From Limnephilus marmoratus (taxonomy: Eukaryota; Arthropoda; Insecta; Trichoptera; Limnephilidae), in assembly GCA_917880885.1 (NCBI GenBank), contig OU862934.1, forward strand, positions 28,256,734 through 28,320,733: a stretch of 64,000 nt of DNA, read 5' to 3'. Under the pieces are notes generated by a model. That model worked only from the letters and a program-made list of their open reading frames with translations, had not been told where the DNA came from and made no database searches. The position numbers and the translations under genes are program-made. Position 1 is the stretch's first letter. Each line of letters starts with the position of its first letter. Shown piece after piece: positions 10,156 to 22,100 of this stretch.

Positions 10156-13100
10156 CTGGTGGAAGAAAATGGAAATTGTCAAAATTTTTCAAGAGAAGGT
10201 GATATTTGAAAGAGACAGTACAGAAAGATGTGGGCTTGGGTGCGAAAATGAGCAATCTGAAGATATGTTGCTTGTTGTATACTGATGGAAGTATGGAAGA
10301 TCTACAGTCTCTTGTATTTAGGATGACCTATGTATGTATAGAAAATGATGAAGGTAAGTTTTTTTTTGTTTAAATCTTAGTTTACGAATAACTTGACAAT
10401 AATTGAAAATCTCCTATTGCTACGATGTTGAGTGAAAAATGTTGCTTGTGTTAATGCAACCAAGGAATTGAACTTTCGACGCCTGGGATGCCAGACGCGA
10501 TGCCAACTCAGCCGGTAAGTCCAAGATAGTCATGAATGGGGGACACTTGAAACAGACTCATGCATTTGTTTCAAGTGTCCACCATTCATAATAAAAATGC
10601 CTTCAGATAATCGGGAACAAGTCCTTTCTATTAGGTCCTCAAAATCTCTCTGATGCTGGAAACCCACCTCGGTTTTGAAGGGGCAAACCTATACACTAGA
10701 GACATCTCTTGTAGAACTCTATAAACTATATGAGCACTAGAGCAGGGGTGTCAAAGATACGGCCCGCGGGCCGCATGCGGCCCTCGGAACCTATCAGTAC
10801 GGCCCGCGAGCCGTATGCGGCACTCAGGTCGGACGCGGTGCGCCGTGCACCGAGCGTGAGCGTAACCTTTTCTCTTACGCCGGCTGGTGGCGCTGGTCTG
10901 GTGCACGACTCGTACTCACGACGCCCCCTCCCCCCCGACCCCGCACCACAAGGGTCGCAGTTGCCGGTCGCCGGTAACGCGTCGCGTGAGGTTGTGTGCT
11001 ACTCTAACCACGTTACTTAAATGAGTGCCTTTGTGTGTGATGAGAAAGTGTTTCCATTACATGACAAACACTTGTAAAAGCCAAGGAATAACATTTCAAT
11101 CATAAATACAAGCAAATTACTTATCTAATTAAAATAAAAATCAAAATAATGCTTGCTTATATGTATATATGTGAGTTGTTTGTAATTAAATACACTCAAA
11201 TGCAAGGTACAGATGTATTTTATTGTCAGGTAAACAATACTCAAGTTGACTCAATTTCAAACAGAAGAAAAAACAAAAGAATACGGAACTGTCGGTGTTG
11301 CCAGCATAGGGTATCAAATATTCCAACAATAGGAAATGTTTTAAACTTTCAAAATACCTTCTTTCCACCCTAGCGAAGGTATCTGGACTATTACAACAAC
11401 TTGACAATACCTACATCTGAAATGTTTTTAAAAACTCTACAAATCTGTCAAAAATGTTACAATTTGAGAATGACATTTTGCAAACCATCGATTTTTCAAT
11501 CAAAATTCAGTTTTCGAATAAACTTTTTAAATTAATGAATTTACTTAAAGTACATACTTAGTAAGGATTATGGGTATTTTAAATAGGTAGCTGTGTTAGG
11601 TACCAAATTTGATTAAATGTTCTTATAATGTACAAAAACGAATGTTTGTAATATATGAAAAATGAAAATTTTAATAAAAAAATTGTAATAGCTGGCACAC
11701 AAGAGTTTGAATAACTATCCAAGTATAAGAAATCATGCGGCACGTATCCTGTGTATGTTTGGTAGTACGTATTTATGCGAGCAGATGTTTTCCGTTATGA
11801 AAATAAATAAAAACAAACATCGCTCACGGCTTACGGATGAAAATCTCCAATCGATTCTAAAAGTAACTACTACGAATATGACACCCGACATCAATGAACT
11901 TGTCAAAAACAAGAGAAGTCAGGTGTCCGGCTCAAGATAATTTACCTTGTTACCCTTCTTTTTAACTTACTGAATTTATAATAAATAGGTATCTAACTAA
12001 ATAAAGATTTTAACAATTAAGTATGGGTTATATTTTTTAAATATTGAGTCCGGCCCGCTTACACACGCCAAATGTTATAAACGGCCCTTAAGAATATCCA
12101 GTTTGACACCCCTGCACTAGAGCCATCTATGCTACATAACTTGAACTATCACAGGTCATACTTTAAGGAGAGTTGTATGTGTCAGAAGTGTGTAATGTGA
12201 CAGTACTCTGTTCATATAGTCCTACAACTCCATCAGTGAGTTTCCATCCGTACTGAGTTGAGTACCTTATTACTAAAATATGTAACTATGGCATTGATTA
12301 GTTAAAAGATCTATAGAAAGATTATGGTATAAAAGGTTTGAATGGTATCAAGATTTTCCTCACAAAAATAATGCAACAAATGCAACACATCAATAGATGT
12401 CTCTATTGTCATTTTGATTTACACATTATCAATAGAACAATAGTAGTAATTACATATAACAGAAATTATTGAAGGCAGTGCACGTTACCTCTGTACTCCA
12501 GTGTAGGTTTCTCCTGACAGTCCTGGCTCCGGGAAGTGAGCATGCCCAGTCTGGCCCTGAGTGCCAGGAGGCGGGGGAGTGCCGGGGTGCGGGCGGCGAA
12601 TGCGGAGAGCAGCGGACGCGTGTTGGTCAGCTGTTGGTTGAGCAGGGAAGAAGAGCGAGCACGGCACAAGGCAGACGCCCACACACAAGCAGATTTACAC
12701 CTGGAAGAATTGGAAAGGTTGTTATTTGAGAAGAGGAAAATCATTGATGGGACAAATTCTCTTTACATTTAAAATTTTACCATAATCTGGCTACCAAATT
12801 CTACATCCAGGGCATTGATTAATTAATTAATTTGGGAGGCGGGAATGGGTACCGCCGCCCCGGGAACCTTTATTGGATAACCAACACCTCTGCCATAGGT
12901 CACCCCAAGTGGTTCGCTACGTTTGGTGATTTAGCAGGGGTGCCCGGGTGCATGGGGTGAGGTTTGTCTAGGTCTTGGAGGCGGATGACCAGGACATACT
13001 GAACCCCAGATTCCTACCCACCCCTTAAACCCTTTTCCTTCCCAGAACTCTCCTCTCCTTCCTTTCCTTAAAAAAACCCTCCACACAGCATCCCCAAAGA

Positions 13101-16100
13101 TGACATAGGCCCTGAGGGAAATTATTTTCCTCAGGGCCTCCTGTGTGGAGCTCATGTAAAAAAAAAAAAAAAAAAATTGAAAACTTTTGAAGATTGAGCT
13201 AAGACTGTGGTGGCTTCATTTTCACTGTCTTCTTCTTAGGTGGCTTCGGTTTCTTGGCCCTGAGGGCACAGGCAATTATGTTGATAAAGTTAGCTTCCCC
13301 TAGTGGATATTTCTTCAACGAGGACGATAATGTCTTCCGCGAGCTGAACTCAAATACCACTTTTTCAGAAGCAATTTGTAATGGGTATTTGTGTCACTGA
13401 CTGCTATACCGCACGCAGTGCTTTGCATTCCAACGCGGACCCTTTTCGGAGGTTTTCAGATGTTGAACTATCAAAATAAAGAGTTTAAATACAACACAAA
13501 AAATACAACACATATGGTCCTGAAAATTATTGTTATAGAAATGAGCTAAATAAACAGTTTTACATTCAAAGGTCATTTTTGAAAAAAATATCAGTTAGAA
13601 CCTTCTCTGACTGGGGTGATGATCTGTTATTCGGTTTACATTAGGGATACAGAAAATAACAAATAAATATATATACTAACTTGCTTGTCTTTCCAGCCAG
13701 CATGGTGGTAAGGTGTTCCAGAAGCGCGGGTAAGTACTGGATGGGAAGTCGGTTCATGGTGTTGAAGGCTACTTCTGGGTCAACACACTCGAACACCGTT
13801 TGGAGCAATCTGAAAAAGGAATAACATTGTCAGTTGAATACTGTGGAAGGACTATTTGTCAAAAATTTCAAATTTTTGATGATTTGTTGACGTAAACAGC
13901 AAAGGCAAATAGCAGATGATTTCATGTGATTTATGTTTTCACAAAACAACTCACATAGTGACACGCAACTTTCTCAGTTAGCAGAGAAATTCCGATTGCA
14001 TGAGCTCTCATCATCATCTCAGGGTCCTGCGTGGGATAAAAAGAAAGCTACTATCTGATGTAAATAAAAGAACTCACATTAAATAAAATGTACTTGTTAT
14101 TATTGACAAGCAAAAACACAATCTACATAAATACCTTTGTAAACTCAAAAAAATGTAGAGAGAGAGAGAGAGGGGGATAATTCAGTTATTTTAGTAGAAT
14201 CCACTCCAAATGATCATTCGTAGCTTGCCATAGTTAAAATGGCGCACCTCTTCTAACCTCAGCGACAAGGGCTCCAGATAGCTGGAGAAGAGCCCCAGAG
14301 CTGCCGCTTCGCATGTCCATGACACAGTGAAGGAGCCGAGATTCCAATCCATCCACAAAGGCGTCACAATGCGTCCGATGGCCATCTCTGAGCATTGAAA
14401 GGATATAAACCGCAGTTCTAGACTGTAAATGTGATTTAAGAAGTGCCTGCAGTCTTCACCAAAGTTGTCCTCGGTGATATTGGATTGTACGTGGCACAAG
14501 AATCTCAGTTCTAAGCACAAGAACACCAACCTTAGGTACCAGGCACACAGACATCATAAACACTTCCATTAGATTGTAATATTACATAGGTAACTTGATA
14601 TCTCGTGATCATCACAATAAAAGTTTTCCTCGCCTCGAAAAAACAATCAACATCCTGCGTGTACCGCGACCCGGTACTATTTAACAGTCTCGTAAAGGCA
14701 TCACGTCTGTTACACGCATAATATTGCAAATTTACACAATCATTTAGGAGTATCAAAACTCCTTACAAAATAAAACTTCCGACCAATCCATCGTTATGTC
14801 ATGACGTCGCCCTTCTAACCAGTTTCTTTTTTTCTAAAACAAAAAACAATCGAACAATGTTCCGGCAATTTGAATTTGTTATCAATCGTTCCAACGGCAC
14901 CCGAAATTAATAAAACTCCTTCTGAGCAAGTAGGTACCGATTGAGTAACTACCATGAAAATAATTACGTTACAATAGGTCTCATAGAAATCTCCCTATCT
15001 ATATGTCCAGAATCGTAGTGAGAAATATGACCTAAACGGTGTTAGAAAGAGAAAACAACACGCTTTGCATTCAAATCTAAAAATTACCCACAGAAAAAGT
15101 TAAATGTACACCTCGGGGAAACCAATTTGAAAAAAAGAAAACTTTAATTATCTTTATTATTATTTCAATTTTATGAAGTAACTGGCCTGTAATGATATAA
15201 TAACAGAACTTGAATAGAACTTACACAGAATGTGAAAATTAGGCTCAAATATTTGATGTATTGTTCAAATTTTTTGAAACAAGTTGTCCTTAGAGTTACA
15301 CCAAGCATATCAATGGAGGGCTTGTTGGGAAGATTGCTTGGTAGATCAATATAATGTTTCTGCTTGAAAAATAATGGCAGTACTATAGTAAAAAGTCTTC
15401 CAGTGGAATTATCCACTCAGGTATTTTGCGATTGTCTTAAACGAAATGTCAGATTTATAAAAACTTTGTGTTATTTCCTCTTCGCAATTAAAGCTCAATA
15501 AATTAAACATTTCTGTACGTAGCCAAATACTAAAAACTGTTTTAGAAAGGTTACAAAATAAGCTTTCAAATTGTTATGTTACAAATAAATATGTTACAAT
15601 TAAAATTTAGAATGGAATGCAAACATAAAAAAATAGTAAAAATGACTCACGTGATATTTTTGTGTGAAAACGGTACTAAAATCAGATTATGTAAAAAAAA
15701 AAAAAAATCACTTATTCTATTGTATAAATGTATAATAAACAATTTTGTCACCACAATTTTTTACGATTTCATACAATAATATTTAATAAAAAAATTGGGT
15801 GAAATGCAGATCCTGCCAATGTCAGGAAATTTAATAAAAAGGCACTTTCTAGATGAGAAAAGTGTGGAGAAGTTGAATAAAAAAAAAATTAAGGCGCGCT
15901 CGGCAAAATTGAGGGAGATACAGCCGTTTAAAGTATAAATAAAATTTCACTTCGCAAACCGATACTACTACAGTCCGCCCGCCATTTTGTCACTGTTATG
16001 TTGGTATCCCAGACCTGATACAAACAAGGGGAGGAATGCAGATCCGGGCACAGCTTGTTTTTGGCAAAAAACCATGTTTTCACCGCGTTTTAAGTTGAGA

Positions 16101-19100
16101 ACTTTAATCTGGAAGGTGAAAAAAAGTGCGGAAAGCAATAATAAAAAAATTTGAATAAGTAATTAATTTTCAATTACGTTAAGTAAAATTTCACTTCGCG
16201 AACGAACACTATGACAACGGCCATTTTGTTACTGATATATTGGTATCCCTGATACAAGGATGAGCAAGATAGGATTGTAGCGGATTTCGTGGGATACATG
16301 GATAAAGCGCCGTTTACACGCACACTTCAGAGCGATCGAGTCCCGCGCCACTTCAGGCAATGGTTTGTCTAGCGGGATAGTGTAAATTATCTTTACTTTA
16401 AAAAACAGCCTACGTTTATAAATGGTTTGTCTAACGGGATTGTGTATGTTAACTTTACTTTAAAGAATAGCCTACGTTTTTGAATGGTTTGTTTGGCTAC
16501 GCAGGGTTTGTGTAGCGGGCTTGTGTATGTTATCTTTACTTTAAAAAACAGCCTACGTTTTTGAATGGTTTGTTTGGCTATGCAGGGTTTGTGTAGCGGG
16601 CTTGTGTATGTTATCTTTACTTTAAAAAACAGCCTACGTTTTTGAATGGTTTGTTTGGCTATGCAGGGTTTGTGTAGCGGGCTTGTGTATGTTATCTTTA
16701 CTTTAAAAAACAGCCTACGTTTTTGAATGGTTTGTTTGGCTACGCAGGGTTTGTGTAGCGGGCTTGTGTTTGTTATCTTTACTTTAAAAAACAGCTTACG
16801 TTTTTGAATGGTTTGTTTGGCTACGCAGGGTTTGTGTAGCGGGCTTGTGTATATTATCTTTATTTTAAAAAACATCCCAGGATTTGAATGGTTTGTCTCC
16901 ATTCCAGTACCTACGCGCCTTATTATTTATCCCATGAAGTCGGCTACAATCGTATCTAGGCTCTTGTTTTTATCAGGTCAGGGATACCAACATATTAGTG
17001 TCAAATGGCGGACAGTATCGGTTCATGAAGTGACATTTTATTCATACTTTAAACGGCTGTATCTCCCTCAATTTTGCCGAGCGCACCTTAATTTCTTTTT
17101 TATTCAACTTCTCCACACTTTTCTCATCTAGAAAGTGCTTTTTTATTAAATTTCCAAACTGTGCCCGGATCTGCATTTCACCCCAAACAAGAGCTAGATA
17201 TGATTATAGCCGACTTCGTGGGATAAATGATAAGGCGCGTAATTATGAAAAACAGAATTAATAATATAATGTAAACGAACCTCTAATCAGGCACTGGAAT
17301 GGAGACAAACCATTCAAATCCTGGAATGTTTTTTAAAATAAAGATAATATACACAAGCCTGCTACACAAACCCTGCTTTGCCAGACAAACCATTCAAAAA
17401 CGTAGGCTGTTTTTTTTAAGTAAAGATAACATACACAATCCCGCTAGACCAGGGTTTCCCAACCAGTGGTCCGCAAGAGGCTAGATGATGGTCCACGGTG
17501 GACCGCCTCCCGGTCAATAAACAATAAACGAGCCAGCTCTCGGGCGGTCCCTGGTCGAGAAGTCTGAATTAAAAAAATCGGGCCAATATTCAGTTTATCA
17601 TTACTGTACCTTGTGGTCAGTGGCCATTATTGTATTCTGTTTCGCCCCACCGCATCCTACCCCTTTCTACCCGCTCCGTTGTGGTAAATATTCTGCTAGA
17701 ATCCGTCCCACCCTATCCCATTCCGCCCCCTCCGTTGTAGTAAATATTCTGCTAGAACCCGTCCTACCCTATACCATTACGCCCCTCCCGTTATTCTACC
17801 GTCCCGGGTGCCACCCATGCTAGCCTACGCCACTAACCACAAGCAGTGGTTATAGGGCGGATAACGTGGTGTCATCACTCCCCCACCCCATTAAAGTTGA
17901 CAAACACAAATTTTGACTTCATGAAAAATTGGTCTGTCCTGGGGGGGGGGGGGGTGGTCCCTGTCGAAAAAATAAACGTACAAGTGGTCCCTGGACAGAA
18001 AAAGGTTGGGAACCACTGCGCTAGACAAACCCTGCTTTGCCAGACAAACCATTTAAAAACGTAGGCTGTTTTTTAAAGTAAAGATAACATACACAAGCCC
18101 GCTAGAAAAATTTCATAATTACGCGTCTCGTCATGTATCCCACGAAGTCGGCTACAATTGTATCTAGCTCTTGTTTGTATCAGGTCAGGGATACCAACAT
18201 ATCAGTGACAAAATGGCGGGCGGGTTGTCGTAGTAGTATGCTTTACGGTGAAAAAAAGTTCAAAAATCGTTGAAAAATTTTTTTTGTTTTTTAAGTTCAA
18301 AAATTTTTTCTATTGCTTTCCGCACTTTTTTTCACCTTCCAAATTAAAGTGCCCAACTTAAAACGCGGTAAAAACATGGTTTTTGGCAAAAAACAAACAT
18401 TGGCAGGATCTGCATTCTTCCCAAAAAATTAACAATGTCTAACGGCACGTAGGCGATTTGGCGGGTAAAATAAGTCTTTTATTTACTTCTATGGACAACT
18501 TTGAATAGAAATGTGAAGTTTGGTTCAATATGGATCTTTTAGTTTTAGAGTTGTCACTAAAACAATAACAGAGTTATAACGATTTCTGTGGGAACACATG
18601 CGTTAGCGTGAAAACACGCTTATTGTACTTGACTGTTATTGTTATATTGTCGTGTGTGTGATGGTTAAACTCACTTGGGATCCTTGGAATGTAATGCCTG
18701 TACTAGTAATTGTGCCATGTTCTTGATTTCTGGTCCGTTTTTGAGGCCAGTTCCAGATTGGGTGAGGCTGAGGTTTGCCAGTCGCATCTCCATTGGGATA
18801 TCAACCTGCCAACAGACAATACAAAAATTATTATATTCAATTAAATGAAGACTATATTAACGAAACTCAATCCAAAATCTGAAAACAGAAAAATCAGGAA
18901 AAGATACCGTCGCATCTAGGATTCGAACCCAGGACCTTCGCCTTGCCGGGGCGGAGCTCTACCAACTGAGCTAATGTGTCTATCGGATTCGGTCATATCT
19001 AACTGTATCATACTTCGACTAAGAACTACCAACATTATCTTCATATTTATTGGCTGCTATCTTTATGTGTGATTGCAAGATTCAAACCCAAAGTAAAATG

Positions 19101-22100
19101 AATAAAATTTATCCAAGACACTATCTAACTATCTAGATAGCATTTTTCGGCACCTGTGCACAGTCGTCCAATACAATAAAAATATTTGTTACACAAGAAC
19201 GGGTTGTTTCTACGATTCGTTCTTGAGTTCAAAAGCTCAGTTGTGGAACAATTCGCCGACTTCTGTGTTTCCTCCCTCCTACACTTCTTCCTCTTCTCAA
19301 ACAGACTCTGCACCCAAAGATGACAAGGGAAATTATTTTCTGCGGGGGCCTTGTGTGGAGTAAATGCAAATATATTGAAATATAAGAGATGCTATCTGCA
19401 GTTTTTACTGGGTGGGATTGTGTTTCCTGGCGTTGCCGTTATTGTTAACCAACACTACTGCACACCTTAAAAAAATCAACTAAATGAATGAATTCTTTCT
19501 GTATTCAAACTATATTGTTACTAAACTACTGCACACCTATTGTCCAACACTACTGCACACCTTAAAAAAAATCAACTAAATGAACGAATTCTTTCTGTAT
19601 TCAAACTATATTGTTACTAAACTACTGCACACCTATTGTCCAACACTACTGCACACCTTTAAAAAAATCCACTAAATGAATCATTTCTTCCCGTATTCAA
19701 ATTTATTCCGTATTGGAGGCCACCTCTGGTCTGGAGCCCCAAAATACCTGAAAACAAACCCTTGACTCTGTGCAGAAAGAAACGGGTGGTCCGTCTGATA
19801 GATTCTCCTAATTTAACAAACGGATTGCAATCTTTAGAGCACAGGCGTCGGGTGGGAATGCTATCCTTGTTCTACCAATATTTCAATGGAAGATGCTCCG
19901 AGGAACTAGTGTCATTGATCCCTTCGGCACCGGTGCATAGTCGGGAAACACGCAAAACGACATTTGTCACATGATAACGGATCACTTTTTCGACTCGTTC
20001 TTGTGTTCAACAGCTCGGCTGTGGAACAATTTGCCGGCCATTGTGTTTCCTCCTTCCTAAAACATGGGTCTCATCAAGACCAATGTTCATTCCTTCCTCT
20101 CCTCAAAAAGACCCTCCACACAGAATCTCAGATGACACAGGCCCTGAAGGAAATCATTTAAAAAATAAAAAAAAATTATGCCCATTAGGTAGAAGTCTGC
20201 CGACGGTCGGGCGGCCATCATAGCATATTTCTTATATTTCAATATTTTTGAGTAAATATTAAAAAATATATAAAAATCAAAGTCGTAATGGCTGTCACTG
20301 AAAACCTACCAAACATAATAATTAATCTTACCTTTTTAGATCCGATGGGTCTCTTCAGATCACTGTCACCCCGGCCCATGGCTGAGGTCAGATAGACCAC
20401 AGAGTTGTCTTTACTGTCTCCGTCTCGTATTTTGGTAATGTCTTCGCTGCGCATCTTCTGGTTTTCTTTCTTGCCTTCTTTTTCTTTGAATGTCCGGATT
20501 AAGACTTGTGTTTTTTCTGACGTGTCGGCTGTCTACAAATTAAAAGATAAAATTACTACATATTAGGGGAATTTTTAAGCTCTTAGGTCTCTTTGGGCCT
20601 TTTACTACTTCGGTAGCAGCGGAGAATTTTTGTGTACTCTACTTGACACAAACTGATCTCATAAAAGTTGTTCTATCTCCTTTTATGACACATTCTACAC
20701 GAGCAGTTATCCCGCCGCGGCTGTTCGCGGTTCACAGGCAGGAGAAATTCAACCGCCGCATGCAGCGGTTATTCCGCAGCGGATAACCACCACGTTCATA
20801 CAACTCGAGCGGTTTCCCACGATTGCATCATTTCGTGTGAGAGAGTGTTGTTGATCGTTGTTGAGCGGTTTCCCGCGGCGGGAGAACCGCTCATGTAGCC
20901 TGGGCGGGAAACCGCCACCCGTGTACTACACGGGTAGTCTGCGACAGCTCTCTCGGGCGGTTTCCCACGGCGGGAGAAGCGCTCATGTAGCCTGGGCGTT
21001 AGATATATGATTTAACCCCTCCAAAGCCAGTAAAACACGGAACTTTCCTAAACAAGCCCACTTTGAATTGAATGTTTTGTGGATTAATTTTGAGCTATTG
21101 TATATTTTATCGACCGAAACACATTCCTAGAGCAATAAACTATGTACCAAAACAACATTACTTGCGTAACTACGTAAATTGATAGGTTTTTACAATGTTT
21201 TCGTCTCGTCAAATAACATGCATCGACTTTGACCGAAAGAACCGTGGCAAATGTGACATTTCGAAGTCATAGATAAAAATTATTTTAAAATATTCTGGAG
21301 TTGCAAGGTGAATGAAATCTTTACCCATCCCATTGGTAATGTTTTTATACAAATTTTGTACATAGAAGGGTCAAAATTGAAGAAAAACATATTTTTTCCC
21401 CGCGCCGCACAAACTGCACACATCCCCGCACTCCGGCAAATTAAATATAAATTATTCCGAGTGACTAGGCGCATTGCAGGTTTCCCTATGGTAAAGGGCG
21501 ATAATAGAGCAAGCGATTCTGACCGTGTTCTTCATACACTTTCTTTATACATAAAAGTCGAAATCGCGTAAAAAATGTTTTTTTTGTTAATGTACACCGG
21601 TGCACTATCGGCAAGGGGCGGGTTAAGCGATGTTAGAAAATGGTAACATCACGTTTTATATTTGCATTTCAAAATTTACCATAGACGTTATCAAATAATT
21701 GTAAAATATTTCAAAAGCCATTAACTGCTTACATGTTTGCAAAAAACATCATTATAGTTTGTGAATTTTTTTTTTATATTACATAAATGAAAAAAGGTGA
21801 AGTGTCATTAACATTTACAAAATGTTGAAGTATTTAAATATGTTTTAATGTTTCGTATAAAGTGGTATTTTTACAGTTTCAAGAAAGGGTAAATGACTAA
21901 ACAATCGTAAAGATATTGCTATATTTTTTAAATCAAAATTTTAATATTACGTCCGTTTGTAGCAATAAAATCTGAAAGACTCTTTCGTCTGCTTTCCAAA
22001 TAATAATTTAATTTTGGTATGCATTCAAAATAAGGCGTGTAAGTTTGTAAATATAATAAAAATAACACCATTTATTCTATGACGTTACATACTATTAGAC

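Larger units (their letters stand above)
15799..18425. repeat. Large composite foldback element E
   Basis: Two non-coding blocks occur in both directions. Block 1 (15799-16021: 'tgcagatcctgcc', 'ctagatgagaaaagtgtgg', 'attgagggagatacagccg') returns inverted at 16975-17190. Block 2 (16033-16320: 'aaaaccatgttttcaccgcg', 'aaaaaaagtgcggaaagca') returns inverted at 18118-18425. Between them lie an 81-bp tandem array (16390-16905) and shorter inverted pieces of the same array (17299-17449, 18027-18110). The second of these is cut by a hAT element. A block-1 fragment also lies at 31925-32042. No transposase is seen. Confidence 0.7.

Noticed and set aside
16393..16902. A 169-codon open frame with 27-residue repeats as a real gene
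   Set aside because: The frame stays open because the DNA repeat is 81 bp with no stop in the unit. The same units occur inverted and broken nearby, with no promoter, splice or domain evidence.
15799..18425. CRISPR-like or satellite array
   Set aside because: The repeats are 81 bp with no spacers, the DNA is eukaryotic, and the array sits inside a foldback element.
18909..18980. Functional alanine tRNA gene
   Set aside because: Two acceptor-stem mismatches, an anticodon-stem mismatch and C at position 33 argue against function; kept only as tRNA-like.
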